From the NCBI GenBank assembly GCA_025924815.1, contig JAICHQ010000008.1, positions 1-64,000 of the forward strand: 64,000 nt of DNA. Reading direction: 5' to 3'. Numbering within the stretch: the first letter of the stretch is position 1; each line of letters opens with the position of its first letter. Made by a program: the position numbers and the translations under genes. Under the pieces are notes generated by a model, which ran no database searches, was not told where the DNA came from, and saw only the letters and a list, made by a program, of their open reading frames with translations. Origin of the DNA: Nocardioides sp. (lineage in GTDB: Bacteria; Actinomycetota; Actinomycetes; Propionibacteriales; Nocardioidaceae). Of this stretch, positions 35,925 through 48,460 are shown in pieces.

Positions 35925-37601
35925 TCAGCCGACGTGGACGCGCTCCTGCTCCGGTGCGTCGGTGGCCAGCTCCTCGTGCTTGACGTCGAGGAAGATCCAC
36001 ACGATCGCCGAGCCGGCCAGCATCAGGAAGACGCCGACCATGAAGGCGTGCGTGGCACCGGTGGGGAAGCTGCCGAGGTAGGCCAGCATCCCGGTCAGCT
36101 GCTGCGGCGTGCTCACGTCGAGCCTCGCCATCAGCCCGGAGGTCACCGTCGGGTCGAGCTGCGAGAGGCCGCGCCCGATCGTCGGGGCGATCTGCGAGAT
36201 GTGGCCGTTGGTGAAGTGGCTGCCGACGGTCGAGAGGACCGCCAGACCCAGCGCGCCACCGACCTGCTGCATCGTGTTCAGCACGCCCGAGCCGACCCCG
36301 GAGTCCTCGGCCCGCACGTGGTGGACGGCGGTCAGCGTCAGGGGCACGAAGACCGCGCCCATGCCGAGGGCCATCAGGGACACGTAGGGCAGGATCTGCG
36401 TCCAGTAGCTGACGTCCGACCCGAGGTTCTGGCCGGTGCTGACGGCCTGCAGCACGTCGTGGCCGCCGTCCGGCACGCTCAGCCGGGAGAACCCGTACAG
36501 CGCCGCTGACGCCATCAGGGTGCCGACGCCGGCGATGTAGCGCGGGTCGATCCGGTTGGCGAGGCTGGACACGATCGTGGCGCTGATGATGATGCAGATG
36601 CTGAACGGCAGGAACGCGAAGCCGGCCTTGAGTGGGCTGTAGCCCATCACGTTCTGGATGAACAGGCTGAGGAAGAAGAACATCGAGAACATCGCCGCGG
36701 GCAGCAGCATCATCGCCACGAAGCTCGCTGCGCGGGTCCGGTTCATGAAGATCCGGAACGGCAGCAGCGGGTGCTCGACGCGGAACTCCACCATGAAGAA
36801 CAGCACCAGCAGCATGACCCCGGCCACCAGGCTGGCGATCGTCCACTCGTCGTGCCATCCGTACGACGCGTTGCCGGCGCGGGTCAGGCCGTAGACCAGC
36901 GACAGCAGGCCGGCCGTGCCCGCGAGGGCGCCGGGGACGTCGAGCTGGCCCGGGTGCGACTCGGACTCCCGCAGGAACCGCGGGGCGAGGAAGGCCGCGA
37001 CCAGACCGATCGGGACGTTGATCAGGAAGGTCAGCCGCCAGCCGTCCTGCGGGTTGAACAGGTGCACGTCCAGCCCGGTCAGCCAGCCGCCCAGGATCAG
37101 GCCGACGGCCGCTCCGGCGCCCGACATCGCGGCGTACACCGCGAAGGCGCGGTTGCGCGAGGGACCGGCGGGGAACGTCGTGGTGATCAGGGCGAGCGCG
37201 GCCGGCGAGGCCAGCGCGGCACCCAGGCCCTGCAGGCCACGGGCGCTGAGCAGGAGTGCTTCGTTCTGCGCCAGCCCGCCGAGCAGCGACGCGACGGCGA
37301 ACACGGCGAGGCCGGTCATGAAGACCCGACGGCGGCCGTAGAGGTCACCCAGGCGGCCACCGAGGAGCAGCAGGCCGCCGAAGGCGAGGGAGTAGCCGGT
37401 GACGATCCAGGTGAGGTTCGTCCCCGACATGTCGAGGTCCTTGCCGATGTAGGGCAGGGCGATGTTGGCGATCGTGGCGTCGAGCACGACCATCAGCTGG
37501 GCGATGCAGATCAGCACCAGGGCCCAGCCGAGGTGCTGCACCCGGCCGGAGGTGTCGACCTCGGGCGCGGGGACACCGACGGTGTCGGTCAGGTCGGACA
37601 T
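35925..37601 (-). CDS. DHA2-family MFS drug exporter
   Basis: A 558-aa exporter with 14 predicted membrane segments, second of its type in the window. TM1 carries LDATIANIALPYIG, and motif A is GGRLGDLYGRRRVF. NVPIGLVAAFLAPRFL and LNTMQQVGGALGLAVLS are typical of DHA2 carriers. The start ATG at 37601 has AAGGAAA just upstream, located inside the 3' end of the TetR gene, so repressor and pump form one operon (8 bp gap). Drug or toxic-metabolite export controlled by TetR is the expected role. Confidence 0.9.
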   Translation of the reverse strand: MSDLTDTVGVPAPEVDTSGRVQHLGWALVLICIAQLMVVLDATIANIALPYIGKDLDMSGTNLTWIVTGYSLAFGGLLLLGGRLGDLYGRRRVFMTGLAVFAVASLLGGLAQNEALLLSARGLQGLGAALASPAALALITTTFPAGPSRNRAFAVYAAMSGAGAAVGLILGGWLTGLDVHLFNPQDGWRLTFLINVPIGLVAAFLAPRFLRESESHPGQLDVPGALAGTAGLLSLVYGLTRAGNASYGWHDEWTIASLVAGVMLLVLFFMVEFRVEHPLLPFRIFMNRTRAASFVAMMLLPAAMFSMFFFLSLFIQNVMGYSPLKAGFAFLPFSICIIISATIVSSLANRIDPRYIAGVGTLMASAALYGFSRLSVPDGGHDVLQAVSTGQNLGSDVSYWTQILPYVSLMALGMGAVFVPLTLTAVHHVRAEDSGVGSGVLNTMQQVGGALGLAVLSTVGSHFTNGHISQIAPTIGRGLSQLDPTVTSGLMARLDVSTPQQLTGMLAYLGSFPTGATHAFMVGVFLMLAGSAIVWIFLDVKHEELATDAPEQERVHVG

Positions 37602-37609
37602 GTGTTTCC

Positions 37610-38242
37610 TTACTTCTTGTTCTCGGCTTGTTGACTACGTGACGGGTCTGCGGCCTGCGGCCTGACAGCCGGCAGGATGATCTGGTCGATGGCGCGCTCG
37701 ATCAGCGCCTGCTCGGGCTGCTCACCGAGCACGAACACGCGGTGGAGCACGATGCCGGCGAGGGCGGGTACGGCGATGTCGAGGTCGAGGTCGGCGCGGA
37801 GCTCGCCGCGGTCGCGGGCCCGTTCGAAGACGGTGCGCGAGACCAGCGCCTTGGGCGCCACGACCTGCTTGCGGAACTCCGCGGCGAACTCCGGGTCGGT
37901 GCTGACCGCGGTCACCACCGCGCCGAACGTCGACGTGGTGTCGTGGTCGGTGAGGCCGCCGTGTCCGCAGAACGCCGCCAGCAGGTCGCTGCGCAGGTCA
38001 CCGGTGTCGGGGATCGCAGGCGTCGTCTTCATCCGCGCCAGCGACTCCACGACCAGCGTGGCCTTGGAGTTCCACCGGCGGTAGAGGGTCGCCTTCGAGG
38101 CCTTCGCGCGGTGGGCGACGGCGTCCATCGTGAGGCGGTCGTAGCCCACCTCGCCGAGAACCTCCAGGGCGGCGTCGAGGATCTCCTGCTCCCGGTCGCC
38201 CTCGACTCGGGGGCGGGCGGCGGCGGCTTCGGCGGGGGTCAT
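37610..38242 (-). CDS. TetR-family transcriptional repressor of the adjacent exporter
   Basis: A 210-aa TetR protein. The N-terminal helix-turn-helix reads ILDAALEVLGEVGYDRLTMDAVAHRAKASKATLYRRW, and the C-terminal ligand domain (residues ~75-210) is variable as usual. ATG 38242 with AGGTGA upstream is preferred to the track start at 38302, which is a TTG with no ribosome site. It is co-transcribed with the DHA2 pump, and two matched palindromes flank its own promoter, so it is expected to repress the operon until a substrate binds. Confidence 0.92.
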   Translation of the reverse strand: MTPAEAAAARPRVEGDREQEILDAALEVLGEVGYDRLTMDAVAHRAKASKATLYRRWNSKATLVVESLARMKTTPAIPDTGDLRSDLLAAFCGHGGLTDHDTTSTFGAVVTAVSTDPEFAAEFRKQVVAPKALVSRTVFERARDRGELRADLDLDIAVPALAGIVLHRVFVLGEQPEQALIERAIDQIILPAVRPQAADPSRSQQAENKK

Positions 38243-38308
38243 GCGGTGGTCACCTGGTGTCTTCCGGTGGTCGGGTCGGGCCCGATGGGTCGGACCCGGC
38301 AAGGGCCG

Positions 38309-38380
38309 ACGAAACGAAACGGTTTCGTTCCGTAGGAGAACGTAGCGGGTGGCGCGGGATGAAACAACTCGGTTTCATCC
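38309..38380 (-). promoter_or_regulatory. TetR-exporter promoter with two GAAAC-N6-GTTTC operators
   Basis: Site 1 (38309-38328) is ACGAAAC-N6-GTTTCGT; site 2 (38357-38380) is GGATGAAAC-N6-GTTTCATCC. Both share GAAAC-N6-GTTTC and their centres are exactly 50 bp apart. On the minus strand TTGTTT (38367-38362) and TACGTT (38344-38339) are 17 bp apart, so site 2 overlaps the -35 and site 1 lies just after the start of transcription. This is a textbook repressor layout, read directly from sequence. Confidence 0.75.
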
Positions 38381-38425
38381 GGACTCCGGAGGAAGTCTCC
38401 GGATCCGGCCGGCGGCCGGGCGCGA

Positions 38426-41241
<2,816 letters not shown>

Positions 41242-41325
41242 GACTCTGCTCCGCAGGTACGTGGGGTCGTGATGGAGGGCCACCCCCACGTCGGCCGGGT
41301 GGCGGGGTCCGACCTCGGACCGGCG

Positions 41326-43020
41326 TCAGGTGGTCTCGGCGGGCGTGGGCGGCGCGGGCCGGGCGCCGAGCTGGCCGCCCTCGAGCCGCCACAGCTGGCC
41401 GCCCAGCGCCGCCGAGAGCGCGAGGAGGACCAGGCAGAGGGTGCGATGGCCGTGGAGGAGCGACAGGAACGTCAGGAGCAGGGTCAGCGAGATGAAGACG
41501 ATCAGGCCCGGCTTGGTGTTGGCGAGCCGGCTGAAGCCGATCGCGGCGCGCTCGGCCACGCTCATCCGGCGGAAGGTCACCTCACGGTCCGGCATCGGCA
41601 GGTGCAGGTCTTCGGGGACGACCTCGTCGAGCGTGGCCGCGAGCCGCTCGGCGTTCACCCACTGCTGGGCCTCCATCTCGAGGACGGAGCCGTCGCGACC
41701 GACGAGCCGGCGGGTGCCGTCGCGCCAGCTGAACATGCCGACGACCTCCGACAGCGGCATCACCCGGGCCCGCGTCTTGTCCGCGACCTCGGCCACGGAC
41801 GAGTCGGCGCAGAAGGCGGTCATGTCGGCGGGCCAGTTCACGTGGGTGTAGCGCCGCCCGGTCGCGGTCGGCTCGCCGTCGGGGAAGCCGACCCGCTTGA
41901 GCCCGCGCGGCAGCCTGGCCTGGTCCGGAACGCCGACCAGGAGGGTGGCCTCCAGCTCGCGGGCCGCCGCGTCGACCAGCTGGACGTCGGTGCCGCGGAG
42001 CTCGTCGAGCATCTCCTCGTGGGACCGCGGCACCCGGTCGCTCAGCACGGCGTACGCCGACTCCAGGGCAACGTCGGCCAGGGCTGCGGGTGAGTCCAGG
42101 CGCGCGAGACGATGCTGCACCGCCTCGTCGATCCAGGCGTGCGGGACACCCTCGGCGGCCAGCTTGCGCACGATGTCCATGCCCGCGGCCGCCACGACCG
42201 GCAGGATCTCTGGGACCACGTCGGAGCCGCCGCCGACCACGAGGTGCTGGTCGTCGACCTCGGTCATGCTCGACCACGGCCCGTACGCGCCACCGGTGCG
42301 CTGGCGCAGGCCGTCGTGCACGGCCCGCTCCAGGACGCCGGGGAGGAACGTCGCCTCGTGGGTGCGCGACACGACGCCGGAGAGGGTGAGCCCCTCGTCG
42401 TCGTACGCTGCGGGCAGCCTGCGCTGCACCGGGACGGCGGGCGCCGGCGGGAGGTACTCCCCGGCCGGGAGTCCGAGCGCCAGGTCGGCGGGCGGGGGTC
42501 CGTCGAGCACCAGAATCGCGTTGGCGGCGTTGAAGACCCGCCAGGCGCGCTCGGCGAGGAGCTCGGGCGTCGCGCGGAGAGAGCCCACCTCGGCGTAGCT
42601 GGTGACGCCTGGGCCGGTCGCGCCATAGCGCCAGGTCAGTGACCGCATCAGGGGATCGTGACGGCGGTGGGCCTCGGCCTGCAGGAGGCCGCGCTCGCGG
42701 GCGAGCAGGCCGAGGTCGGGGCGGGCGATCCAACGGCACAGACGGCCGAGCTGGGTGCTGAGCTCCTCGGGGTGCCCGAACGCCGCGAAGCGTGTGAGCA
42801 GCATCGACACCTGGCCGTTGATCGGGCGGCTGAGCGACTCGCGCTCGAGTAGCGCGAGGTGCTCGAGCAGGCTGAGCCAGCCCGTCTCGTGCAGGGGCTC
42901 GTCGGCGAGCCCTTGTCGGAAGATCAGGTGGGCGGCCGAGGCCGGACGGCCCATGTCGATGTAGAAGCAGAGGACGCCGGATACTTCGGTCTCGCGGACC
43001 TGTTGCACAGTGATGGTCAT
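41326..43020 (-). CDS. Membrane-anchored M16-peptidase-like protein lacking the zinc motif
   Basis: A 564-aa protein with two features of the insulinase (M16) fold. Near residue 45 it has GWLSLLEHLAL, aligning with the HxxEH zinc site but with Ser for the first His. Near residue 240 it has RQRTGGAYGPWSSM, like the RxxxGxAY C-domain signature. It is therefore probably a catalytically dead homologue. Two membrane helices lie near residues 500-540 (LIVFISLTLLLTFLSLL and LVLLALSAALG), placing the M16-like part in the cytoplasm or outside depending on topology. It sits between ligA and gatC, divergent from gatC. The assignment is by motif only. Confidence 0.55.
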   Translation of the reverse strand: MTITVQQVRETEVSGVLCFYIDMGRPASAAHLIFRQGLADEPLHETGWLSLLEHLALLERESLSRPINGQVSMLLTRFAAFGHPEELSTQLGRLCRWIARPDLGLLARERGLLQAEAHRRHDPLMRSLTWRYGATGPGVTSYAEVGSLRATPELLAERAWRVFNAANAILVLDGPPPADLALGLPAGEYLPPAPAVPVQRRLPAAYDDEGLTLSGVVSRTHEATFLPGVLERAVHDGLRQRTGGAYGPWSSMTEVDDQHLVVGGGSDVVPEILPVVAAAGMDIVRKLAAEGVPHAWIDEAVQHRLARLDSPAALADVALESAYAVLSDRVPRSHEEMLDELRGTDVQLVDAAARELEATLLVGVPDQARLPRGLKRVGFPDGEPTATGRRYTHVNWPADMTAFCADSSVAEVADKTRARVMPLSEVVGMFSWRDGTRRLVGRDGSVLEMEAQQWVNAERLAATLDEVVPEDLHLPMPDREVTFRRMSVAERAAIGFSRLANTKPGLIVFISLTLLLTFLSLLHGHRTLCLVLLALSAALGGQLWRLEGGQLGARPAPPTPAETT

Positions 43021-43203
43021 AGTCAGCCTGGGGGGTGGCTTGCGTGTGAGGGCAACGACGCTAGCCCGATCGGGTCACCCCGGTGGGTGGTTTCGCGAGA
43101 CTGTGACGCCACCGAATGGTCAAATTTCGAAACCCGGTCGACCTCGGTGGCGAACCCCTCGGTCGGCCGGAGAACCGCGTGGCTCGGTCCGCACAGCGCT
43201 CCC

Positions 43204-43209
43204 TAGGAT
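43204..43209 (+). promoter_or_regulatory. Leaderless -10 element of gatCAB
   Basis: TAGGAT ends 6 nt before the gatC ATG and there is no Shine-Dalgarno, so transcription probably begins at or next to the A of ATG. Confidence 0.5.
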
Positions 43210-43215
43210 GAACGC

Positions 43216-43530
43216 ATGCCCGAGTCTTCCGAGCACACCATCACCCGTGAGCAGGTCGCGCACCTCGCCGACCTGTCGCGGATCGACCTGTCCGACGCCG
43301 AGCTCGACGACCTCGCGCCCCAGCTCAGCGTGATCCTCGAGTCGATCGCCTCCATCCAGGGCGTGGCCGGTGACGACGTGCCGCCGACCTCCCACGCCAT
43401 GCCCTTGACCAACGTCTACCGCGACGACGTGGTGCGGCCGGGCCTGACCGCCGAGGAGGCGCTCAGCGGTGCGCCCGAGGTGGAGCAGCAGCGGTTCAAG
43501 GTGCCGCGGATCCTCGGGGACGAGCAGTGA
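43216..43530 (+). CDS. gatC: Asp/Glu-tRNA amidotransferase subunit C
   Basis: A 104-aa small subunit that stabilises GatA in the GatCAB complex, which converts Glu-tRNA(Gln) and Asp-tRNA(Asn) to the amidated forms. [29 protein letters not shown] is the family N-terminus, and [24 protein letters not shown] the C-terminus. The gatA GTG overlaps its stop. Confidence 0.96.
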   Translation: MPESSEHTITREQVAHLADLSRIDLSDAELDDLAPQLSVILESIASIQGVAGDDVPPTSHAMPLTNVYRDDVVRPGLTAEEALSGAPEVEQQRFKVPRILGDEQ

Positions 43531-45056
43531 ACACCCCGGACAGGCGGACGGCCTCCGCGATCGCGGAGGCACTGGCCGCCGGCGAGACCACCAGCGTCGC
43601 CGTCACCCAGGCCCACCTCGACCGGATCGCCGAGGTCGACGGCGCCGTGCGCGCCTTCCTCCACGTCGACGCCGAAGGGGCGCTGCGCGATGCGACGGCC
43701 TCCGACGAACGCCGGGCCGCCGGGCACCCGTGGAGCCCGCTCGACGGCGTTCCGATCGCGATCAAGGACGTGTTGGCGACCCGCGGGCTGCCCACGACCT
43801 GCGGCTCACGGATCCTCGAGGGCTGGGTGCCGCCGTACGACGCCACCGTGGTCGCCCGACTGCGGGGCGCCGGCCTGCCGATCCTGGGCAAGACCAACAT
43901 GGACGAGTTCGCCATGGGCTCCTCCACCGAGCACAGCGCCTACGGGCCCACGCACAACCCGTGGGACCTCGACCGCATCCCTGGCGGATCGGGAGGCGGC
44001 AGCGCGGCCGCGGTGTCGGCGTACGAGGCGCCGCTCGCGCTCGGCACCGACACCGGCGGGTCCATCCGCCAGCCCGGTGCCGTCACCGGCACGGTCGGGG
44101 TGAAGCCGACCTACGGCGGCGTCTCGCGCTACGGACTGGTCTCGCTGGCCAACTCGCTCGACCAGGCGGGTCCGGTGACCCGCACGGTGCTCGACGCCGC
44201 CCTGCTGCACGAGCTGATCGGCGGCCACGACCCGCTCGACTCGACCTCGATCGACGCACCGGTCGGCGACCTGGTCGCCGCTGCTCGACGAGGCGCCGAC
44301 GGTGACCTGCGCGGCGTACGGATCGGCGTGGTCCGCGAGCTCGGCGGCGAGGGCTACCAGGCCGGGGTGCTCGCCCGGTTCGAGGAGTCCGTCGAACTGA
44401 TGACCAAGGCCGGCGCCGAGGCCGTCGAGGTCTCCTGCCCCCACTTCGTGCACGCGCTGGCGACGTACTACCTGATCCTGCCCGCCGAGGCGTCGTCCAA
44501 CCTGGCCCGCTTCGACGCGATGCGCTACGGCCTGCGCGTGACTCCGGACGACGACCCCGACCACCGGCCCAGCGCGGAGGACGTCATGCGCGCCACCCGC
44601 GAGGCCGGCTTCGGCGACGAGGTGAAGCGCCGGATCATCCTGGGCACCTACGCCCTGTCCAGCGGCTACTACGACGCCTACTACGGCACCGCGCAGAAGG
44701 TGCGCACGCTGGTGACCCGGGACTTCGAGGCGGCCTTCGAGCACGCCGACGTGCTGGTCAGCCCGACGGCTCCGACCACGGCGTTCAGGCTGGGGGAGAA
44801 GGTCGACGACCCGCTCGCGATGTACCTCAACGACCTCGCCACGATCCCGGCGAACCTCTCCGGGGTGCCCGGCATCTCGGTGCCGAGCGGTCTGGCCGAC
44901 GAGGACGGGCTGCCGGCCGGCGTACAGATCCTGGCGCCGGCGATGGCCGACGACCGGGTCTACCGGGTGGGCGCAGCCTTGGAGTCGCTGCTGGCCCGGG
45001 GGTGGGGTGGTGCGCTCCTCGATCGCGCACCTGAGCTGACGGGAGCCTCGTCGTGA
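43527..45056 (+). CDS. gatA: Glutamyl-tRNA(Gln) amidotransferase subunit A
   Basis: A 509-aa amidase that releases ammonia from glutamine for transamidation. The Ser-cisSer-Lys triad is visible: Lys in AIKDV (~79), cis-Ser in [11 protein letters not shown] (~153) and nucleophile Ser in [11 protein letters not shown] (~178). [15 protein letters not shown] and [14 protein letters not shown] are typical of GatA. The start overlaps gatC and the stop overlaps gatB, giving a tightly coupled operon. Confidence 0.96.
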   Translation: MNTPDRRTASAIAEALAAGETTSVAVTQAHLDRIAEVDGAVRAFLHVDAEGALRDATASDERRAAGHPWSPLDGVPIAIKDVLATRGLPTTCGSRILEGWVPPYDATVVARLRGAGLPILGKTNMDEFAMGSSTEHSAYGPTHNPWDLDRIPGGSGGGSAAAVSAYEAPLALGTDTGGSIRQPGAVTGTVGVKPTYGGVSRYGLVSLANSLDQAGPVTRTVLDAALLHELIGGHDPLDSTSIDAPVGDLVAAARRGADGDLRGVRIGVVRELGGEGYQAGVLARFEESVELMTKAGAEAVEVSCPHFVHALATYYLILPAEASSNLARFDAMRYGLRVTPDDDPDHRPSAEDVMRATREAGFGDEVKRRIILGTYALSSGYYDAYYGTAQKVRTLVTRDFEAAFEHADVLVSPTAPTTAFRLGEKVDDPLAMYLNDLATIPANLSGVPGISVPSGLADEDGLPAGVQILAPAMADDRVYRVGAALESLLARGWGGALLDRAPELTGASS

Positions 45057-46546
45057 GCGACGCACTCATGTCGTACGACGACGCCATGGCACAGTTCGAC
45101 CCCGCCTTCGGACTCGAGGTGCACGTCGAGCTGAACACCGCCACCAAGATGTTCTGCGGCTGCCCGACCGAGTTCGGCGCCGAGCCCAACACCCAGACCT
45201 GCCCCACCTGCCTGGGCCTGCCGGGGTCGATGCCGGTGGTCAACGCGAAGGCGGTCGAGTCCGCGATCCGGATCGGGCTGGCGCTGAACTGCGAGATCGC
45301 GCCGTGGTGCCGGTTCGCCCGGAAGAACTACTTCTATCCCGACATGCCGAAGAACTTCCAGACCTCCCAGTACGACGAGCCGATCGCGTTCGAGGGCTAC
45401 ATGGACGTCGAGGTCGAGGGCGAGACCCACCGCATCGGCATCGAGCGCGCCCACATGGAGGAGGACACCGGGAAGTCGCTGCACGTCGGCGGCAGCGCGG
45501 GACGCATCCACGGTGCCGACTACTCGCTGGTCGACTACAACCGAGCCGGCATCCCCCTGATCGAGATCGTCACCAAGCCCGTGCTCGGCACGGGTGCCAG
45601 GGCGCCCGAGGTCGCCCGCGCGTACGTCGGGCAGCTGCGCGACCTCCTCCTCGGCCTCGGCGTGAGCGACGTACGGATGGAGCAGGGGTCGCTGCGCTGT
45701 GACGTCAACCTGTCGCTGACGGAGCAGGACTCCGCCTCGCTCGGCACCCGGACCGAGACCAAGAACGTCAACTCGCTGCGGTCGGTGGAGCGGGCGGCCC
45801 GCTACGAGGTGATGCGGCAGGCGGCAGTGCTCGTCGGCGGCGGGTCGATCCGGCAGGAGACCCGCCACTGGCACGAGGACACCGGCGTCACGACCAGTGG
45901 TCGTGAGAAGTCCGACGCCGACGACTACCGCTACTTCCCCGAGCCCGACCTGGTGCCCATGGCACCGAGCCGTGAGTGGGTCGAGGAGCTGCGCTCGTCG
46001 CTGCCGGAGCCGCCGCACGAGAGGCGGGCACGGCTGCAGGCCGAGTGGGGGTTCTCCGACCTCGAGATGCGCGACACCGTCGGTGCCGGGGCGCTCGGGC
46101 TGGTCGAGGAGACCGTCGCCGCCGGCACGGCCCCAGCCGCAGCCCGCAAGTGGTGGCTGGGCGAGCTCGCCCGGCGGGCCAACGAATCCGAGACCGACCT
46201 GGGCTCGCTCGGCGTGACGCCGGCCGACGTCGCCCGGGTGCAGGCGCTCGTCGACGAGGGCACCCTCAACGACAAGCTCGCCCGACAGGTCCTCGACGGC
46301 CTGGTCGCCGGGGAGGGGTCGCCCGACGAGATCGTCGGCGCGCGCGGCCTGGCGATCGTCTCCGACGATGGCGCGCTCGGGGCCGCGGTCGACCACGCGA
46401 TCGCCGAGAACCCCGAGGTCGCTGACAAGATCCGCGACGGCAAGGTCGCGGCCGCGGGCGCCCTGATCGGCGCGGTGATGAAGGAGATGCGCGGCCAGGC
46501 CGACGCGGGCCGGGTGCGCGAGCTGATCCTCGAACGGCTCCGCTGA
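45053..46546 (+). CDS. gatB: Asp/Glu-tRNA amidotransferase subunit B
   Basis: A 497-aa subunit that binds and phosphorylates the misacylated t[22 protein letters not shown] with its zinc cysteines, [14 protein letters not shown], and [19 protein letters not shown] are family signatures; the YqeY-like tail domain ends [29 protein letters not shown]. The gene is complete. Its last ~280 bp are echoed by a diverged, deleted copy at 59.2 kb, suggesting the 3' part was replaced or duplicated when the downstream island arrived. Confidence 0.96.
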   Translation: MSDALMSYDDAMAQFDPAFGLEVHVELNTATKMFCGCPTEFGAEPNTQTCPTCLGLPGSMPVVNAKAVESAIRIGLALNCEIAPWCRFARKNYFYPDMPKNFQTSQYDEPIAFEGYMDVEVEGETHRIGIERAHMEEDTGKSLHVGGSAGRIHGADYSLVDYNRAGIPLIEIVTKPVLGTGARAPEVARAYVGQLRDLLLGLGVSDVRMEQGSLRCDVNLSLTEQDSASLGTRTETKNVNSLRSVERAARYEVMRQAAVLVGGGSIRQETRHWHEDTGVTTSGREKSDADDYRYFPEPDLVPMAPSREWVEELRSSLPEPPHERRARLQAEWGFSDLEMRDTVGAGALGLVEETVAAGTAPAAARKWWLGELARRANESETDLGSLGVTPADVARVQALVDEGTLNDKLARQVLDGLVAGEGSPDEIVGARGLAIVSDDGALGAAVDHAIAENPEVADKIRDGKVAAAGALIGAVMKEMRGQADAGRVRELILERLR

Positions 46547-46620
46547 GCCGTCGTCACCCTGGTTCGGTCGTGGCGCCCGCGGGTCGCCGCGAGCGTCGGC
46601 TGGAAGTCTGACGGGTTGTG

Positions 46621-46650
46621 TTGACACTCGCTTCGCCGACTCACTACATT
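46621..46650 (+). promoter_or_regulatory. Sigma-70-type promoter of the ABC importer operon
   Basis: TTGACA (46621-46626) and TACATT (46645-46650) are 18 bp apart and close to consensus, which is rare in this GC-rich window. The predicted leader before ATG 46764 is about 105 nt. Confidence 0.7.
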
Positions 46651-46763
46651 GGTTCCGCACTGAAACTTATTGAGGCGTGTGAGTTCCGGTGCGCCAGGGT
46701 GTGTCCGAACGCCCCTCTGGCGTAGGCCCTTCTGTGTGTTTCGTTGCTCAACGAGGAGTACTC

Positions 46764-48437
46764 ATGGCACCGAACCGTCCATCGATTGAGGGCCACGGCA
46801 CATGGCGTGGCGTCACCGACCGCCGCTCCTTCCTGCGCCTCGCAGGTGTCAGCACGGCTGTCCTCGCCGGGTCGTCCCTGCTCGCGGCCTGCGGTGATGG
46901 CAGCAGCTCCCCGGGAGCGGTCACCAAGAGTCGGACGCTGCGCTTCGGGCCGGTCGGCGATGCGAAGAACTACGACCCGGCCACCAACGGACTCGACTAC
47001 AGCGCACCGCCGTTCTCCGCGATCTATGAGGGCCTGACCGCCTACCCGCCCGGTGCCGACTGGAAGCCTCAGCCCCTGCTCGCAGAGCACGTGGAGCCGA
47101 GCAGTGACGGTCTGACCTACGAGTTCAAGCTGCGCGAGGGCGTGATGTTCCATGGCGGCTACGGCGAGATGACGGCCGCCGATGTGAAGTACTCCTTCGA
47201 GCGGGCAGCGGGTCTGATCGACCTCTTCCCGGGCGCCACGAAGGACGACGTCTCATACTACGCCGGCGACTTCCCGAACCTCGGCGGAGTGAAGGTGACG
47301 GGCAAGTACACCGGGGTCATCACGTTCAAGAAGCCGTTCGCCCCGTTCCAGACCATCACCTTGCCGTTCGCCACGAGTGGCTTTGTCATCCCGCAGAAGG
47401 CCGTCGAGAAGTACGGCTCGAAGTGGCCCCTGCACCCCATCGGCACCGGCCCCTACGAAGTGGTCAGCTATACACCCGACTCCGAGATGGTCCTGCGCAA
47501 GTTCAAGGACTACGGCGGAGCGTGGGACGACCTGGGTGCGACCTACGACTTCGACGAGATCCACATGACGATGACCGCCCTCAACTCGGTGCCGAAGGGT
47601 GAGGCGCTGACCGTCCCGCTCCAGAGCGGCGACATCGACTTCACGCCGGCTTTAGGAAATCTCGATGTCGAGAACCTCAAGAACAACAGTGGCTTCACGA
47701 CCTACGTCGCAGACGCACCGCTCAGCTACTCGTTCCTCGCGCTCGACGTGAAGAACGGGAAGCTGGCCGACGTCCGGGTGCGCCAGGCCATCCGCGCTGC
47801 CCTCGACATCGACGACCTGAACAAGGCCGACGGCGTCCCCAGCACCGCCCGGATGGATGCGCTCATTCCCGAGGGGATGGTGGGTCACTGGGACGCCGTG
47901 CCCAGCCACACTCGTGATCTCGACAAGGCGAAGTCGCTGCTCGCCGAGGCGGGGGTGTCGAACCTCGAGATCGAGCTGGCCGCTCCCACGATCGCGACGC
48001 TGCCGGGAGCGCCCAACCAGGTCATGCAGGTGATCCAGTCCCAGCTGGGCGAGGCCGGCATCACGGTCAAGATCATCGAGAACCCGCCGAACAGCTACCT
48101 GGCGAAGCCAGGCGTCGGCGAGCTCATCTGGGGTCAGTTCGGCGGCGCGCCCGACGCGTACTACCAGTTCGAGTGGTGGACGTGTGACCAGGTGGGCGTC
48201 TGGAACTACGCTTCTTGGTGCAACCCGCAGTTCTCGGCCAAGGAGACGCAGCTGGGCACACTCGGAGACGACGACCAGCGACAAGTCCTGGCCGTCTCGA
48301 TGCAGGAGTCGATGGAAACGGACACGCCCTTGATCTTCGCCCACCATGGCGTGAACTTCTGCGCGAGCAAGTCGAACGTGAAAGCGGTGTTCGACGGCAA
48401 CGGCAACCCGAACCTGCAGTTCTTCAAGGCGGTCTGA
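46764..48437 (+). CDS. Tat-exported lipoprotein, family 5 substrate-binding protein of an ABC importer
   Basis: A 557-aa extracellular solute-binding protein (SBP_bac_5, DppA/OppA type). The N-terminus combines a twin-arginine motif (TDRRSFLRLAG) with a lipobox (LLAACG), so it is folded in the cytoplasm and tethered outside by lipid. Family motifs include YEGLTAYPPG, AEHVEPSSDGLTYEFKLREGVMFHGG and VRQAIRAALDIDDLN. Family 5 proteins bind peptides but also oligosaccharides and glycosides. ATG 46764 has GAGGAG upstream. It heads the operon of the island. Confidence 0.92.
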   Translation: MAPNRPSIEGHGTWRGVTDRRSFLRLAGVSTAVLAGSSLLAACGDGSSSPGAVTKSRTLRFGPVGDAKNYDPATNGLDYSAPPFSAIYEGLTAYPPGADWKPQPLLAEHVEPSSDGLTYEFKLREGVMFHGGYGEMTAADVKYSFERAAGLIDLFPGATKDDVSYYAGDFPNLGGVKVTGKYTGVITFKKPFAPFQTITLPFATSGFVIPQKAVEKYGSKWPLHPIGTGPYEVVSYTPDSEMVLRKFKDYGGAWDDLGATYDFDEIHMTMTALNSVPKGEALTVPLQSGDIDFTPALGNLDVENLKNNSGFTTYVADAPLSYSFLALDVKNGKLADVRVRQAIRAALDIDDLNKADGVPSTARMDALIPEGMVGHWDAVPSHTRDLDKAKSLLAEAGVSNLEIELAAPTIATLPGAPNQVMQVIQSQLGEAGITVKIIENPPNSYLAKPGVGELIWGQFGGAPDAYYQFEWWTCDQVGVWNYASWCNPQFSAKETQLGTLGDDDQRQVLAVSMQESMETDTPLIFAHHGVNFCASKSNVKAVFDGNGNPNLQFFKAV

Positions 48438-48460
48438 GGAGCGGTCCGCCCGCGGCAGCC

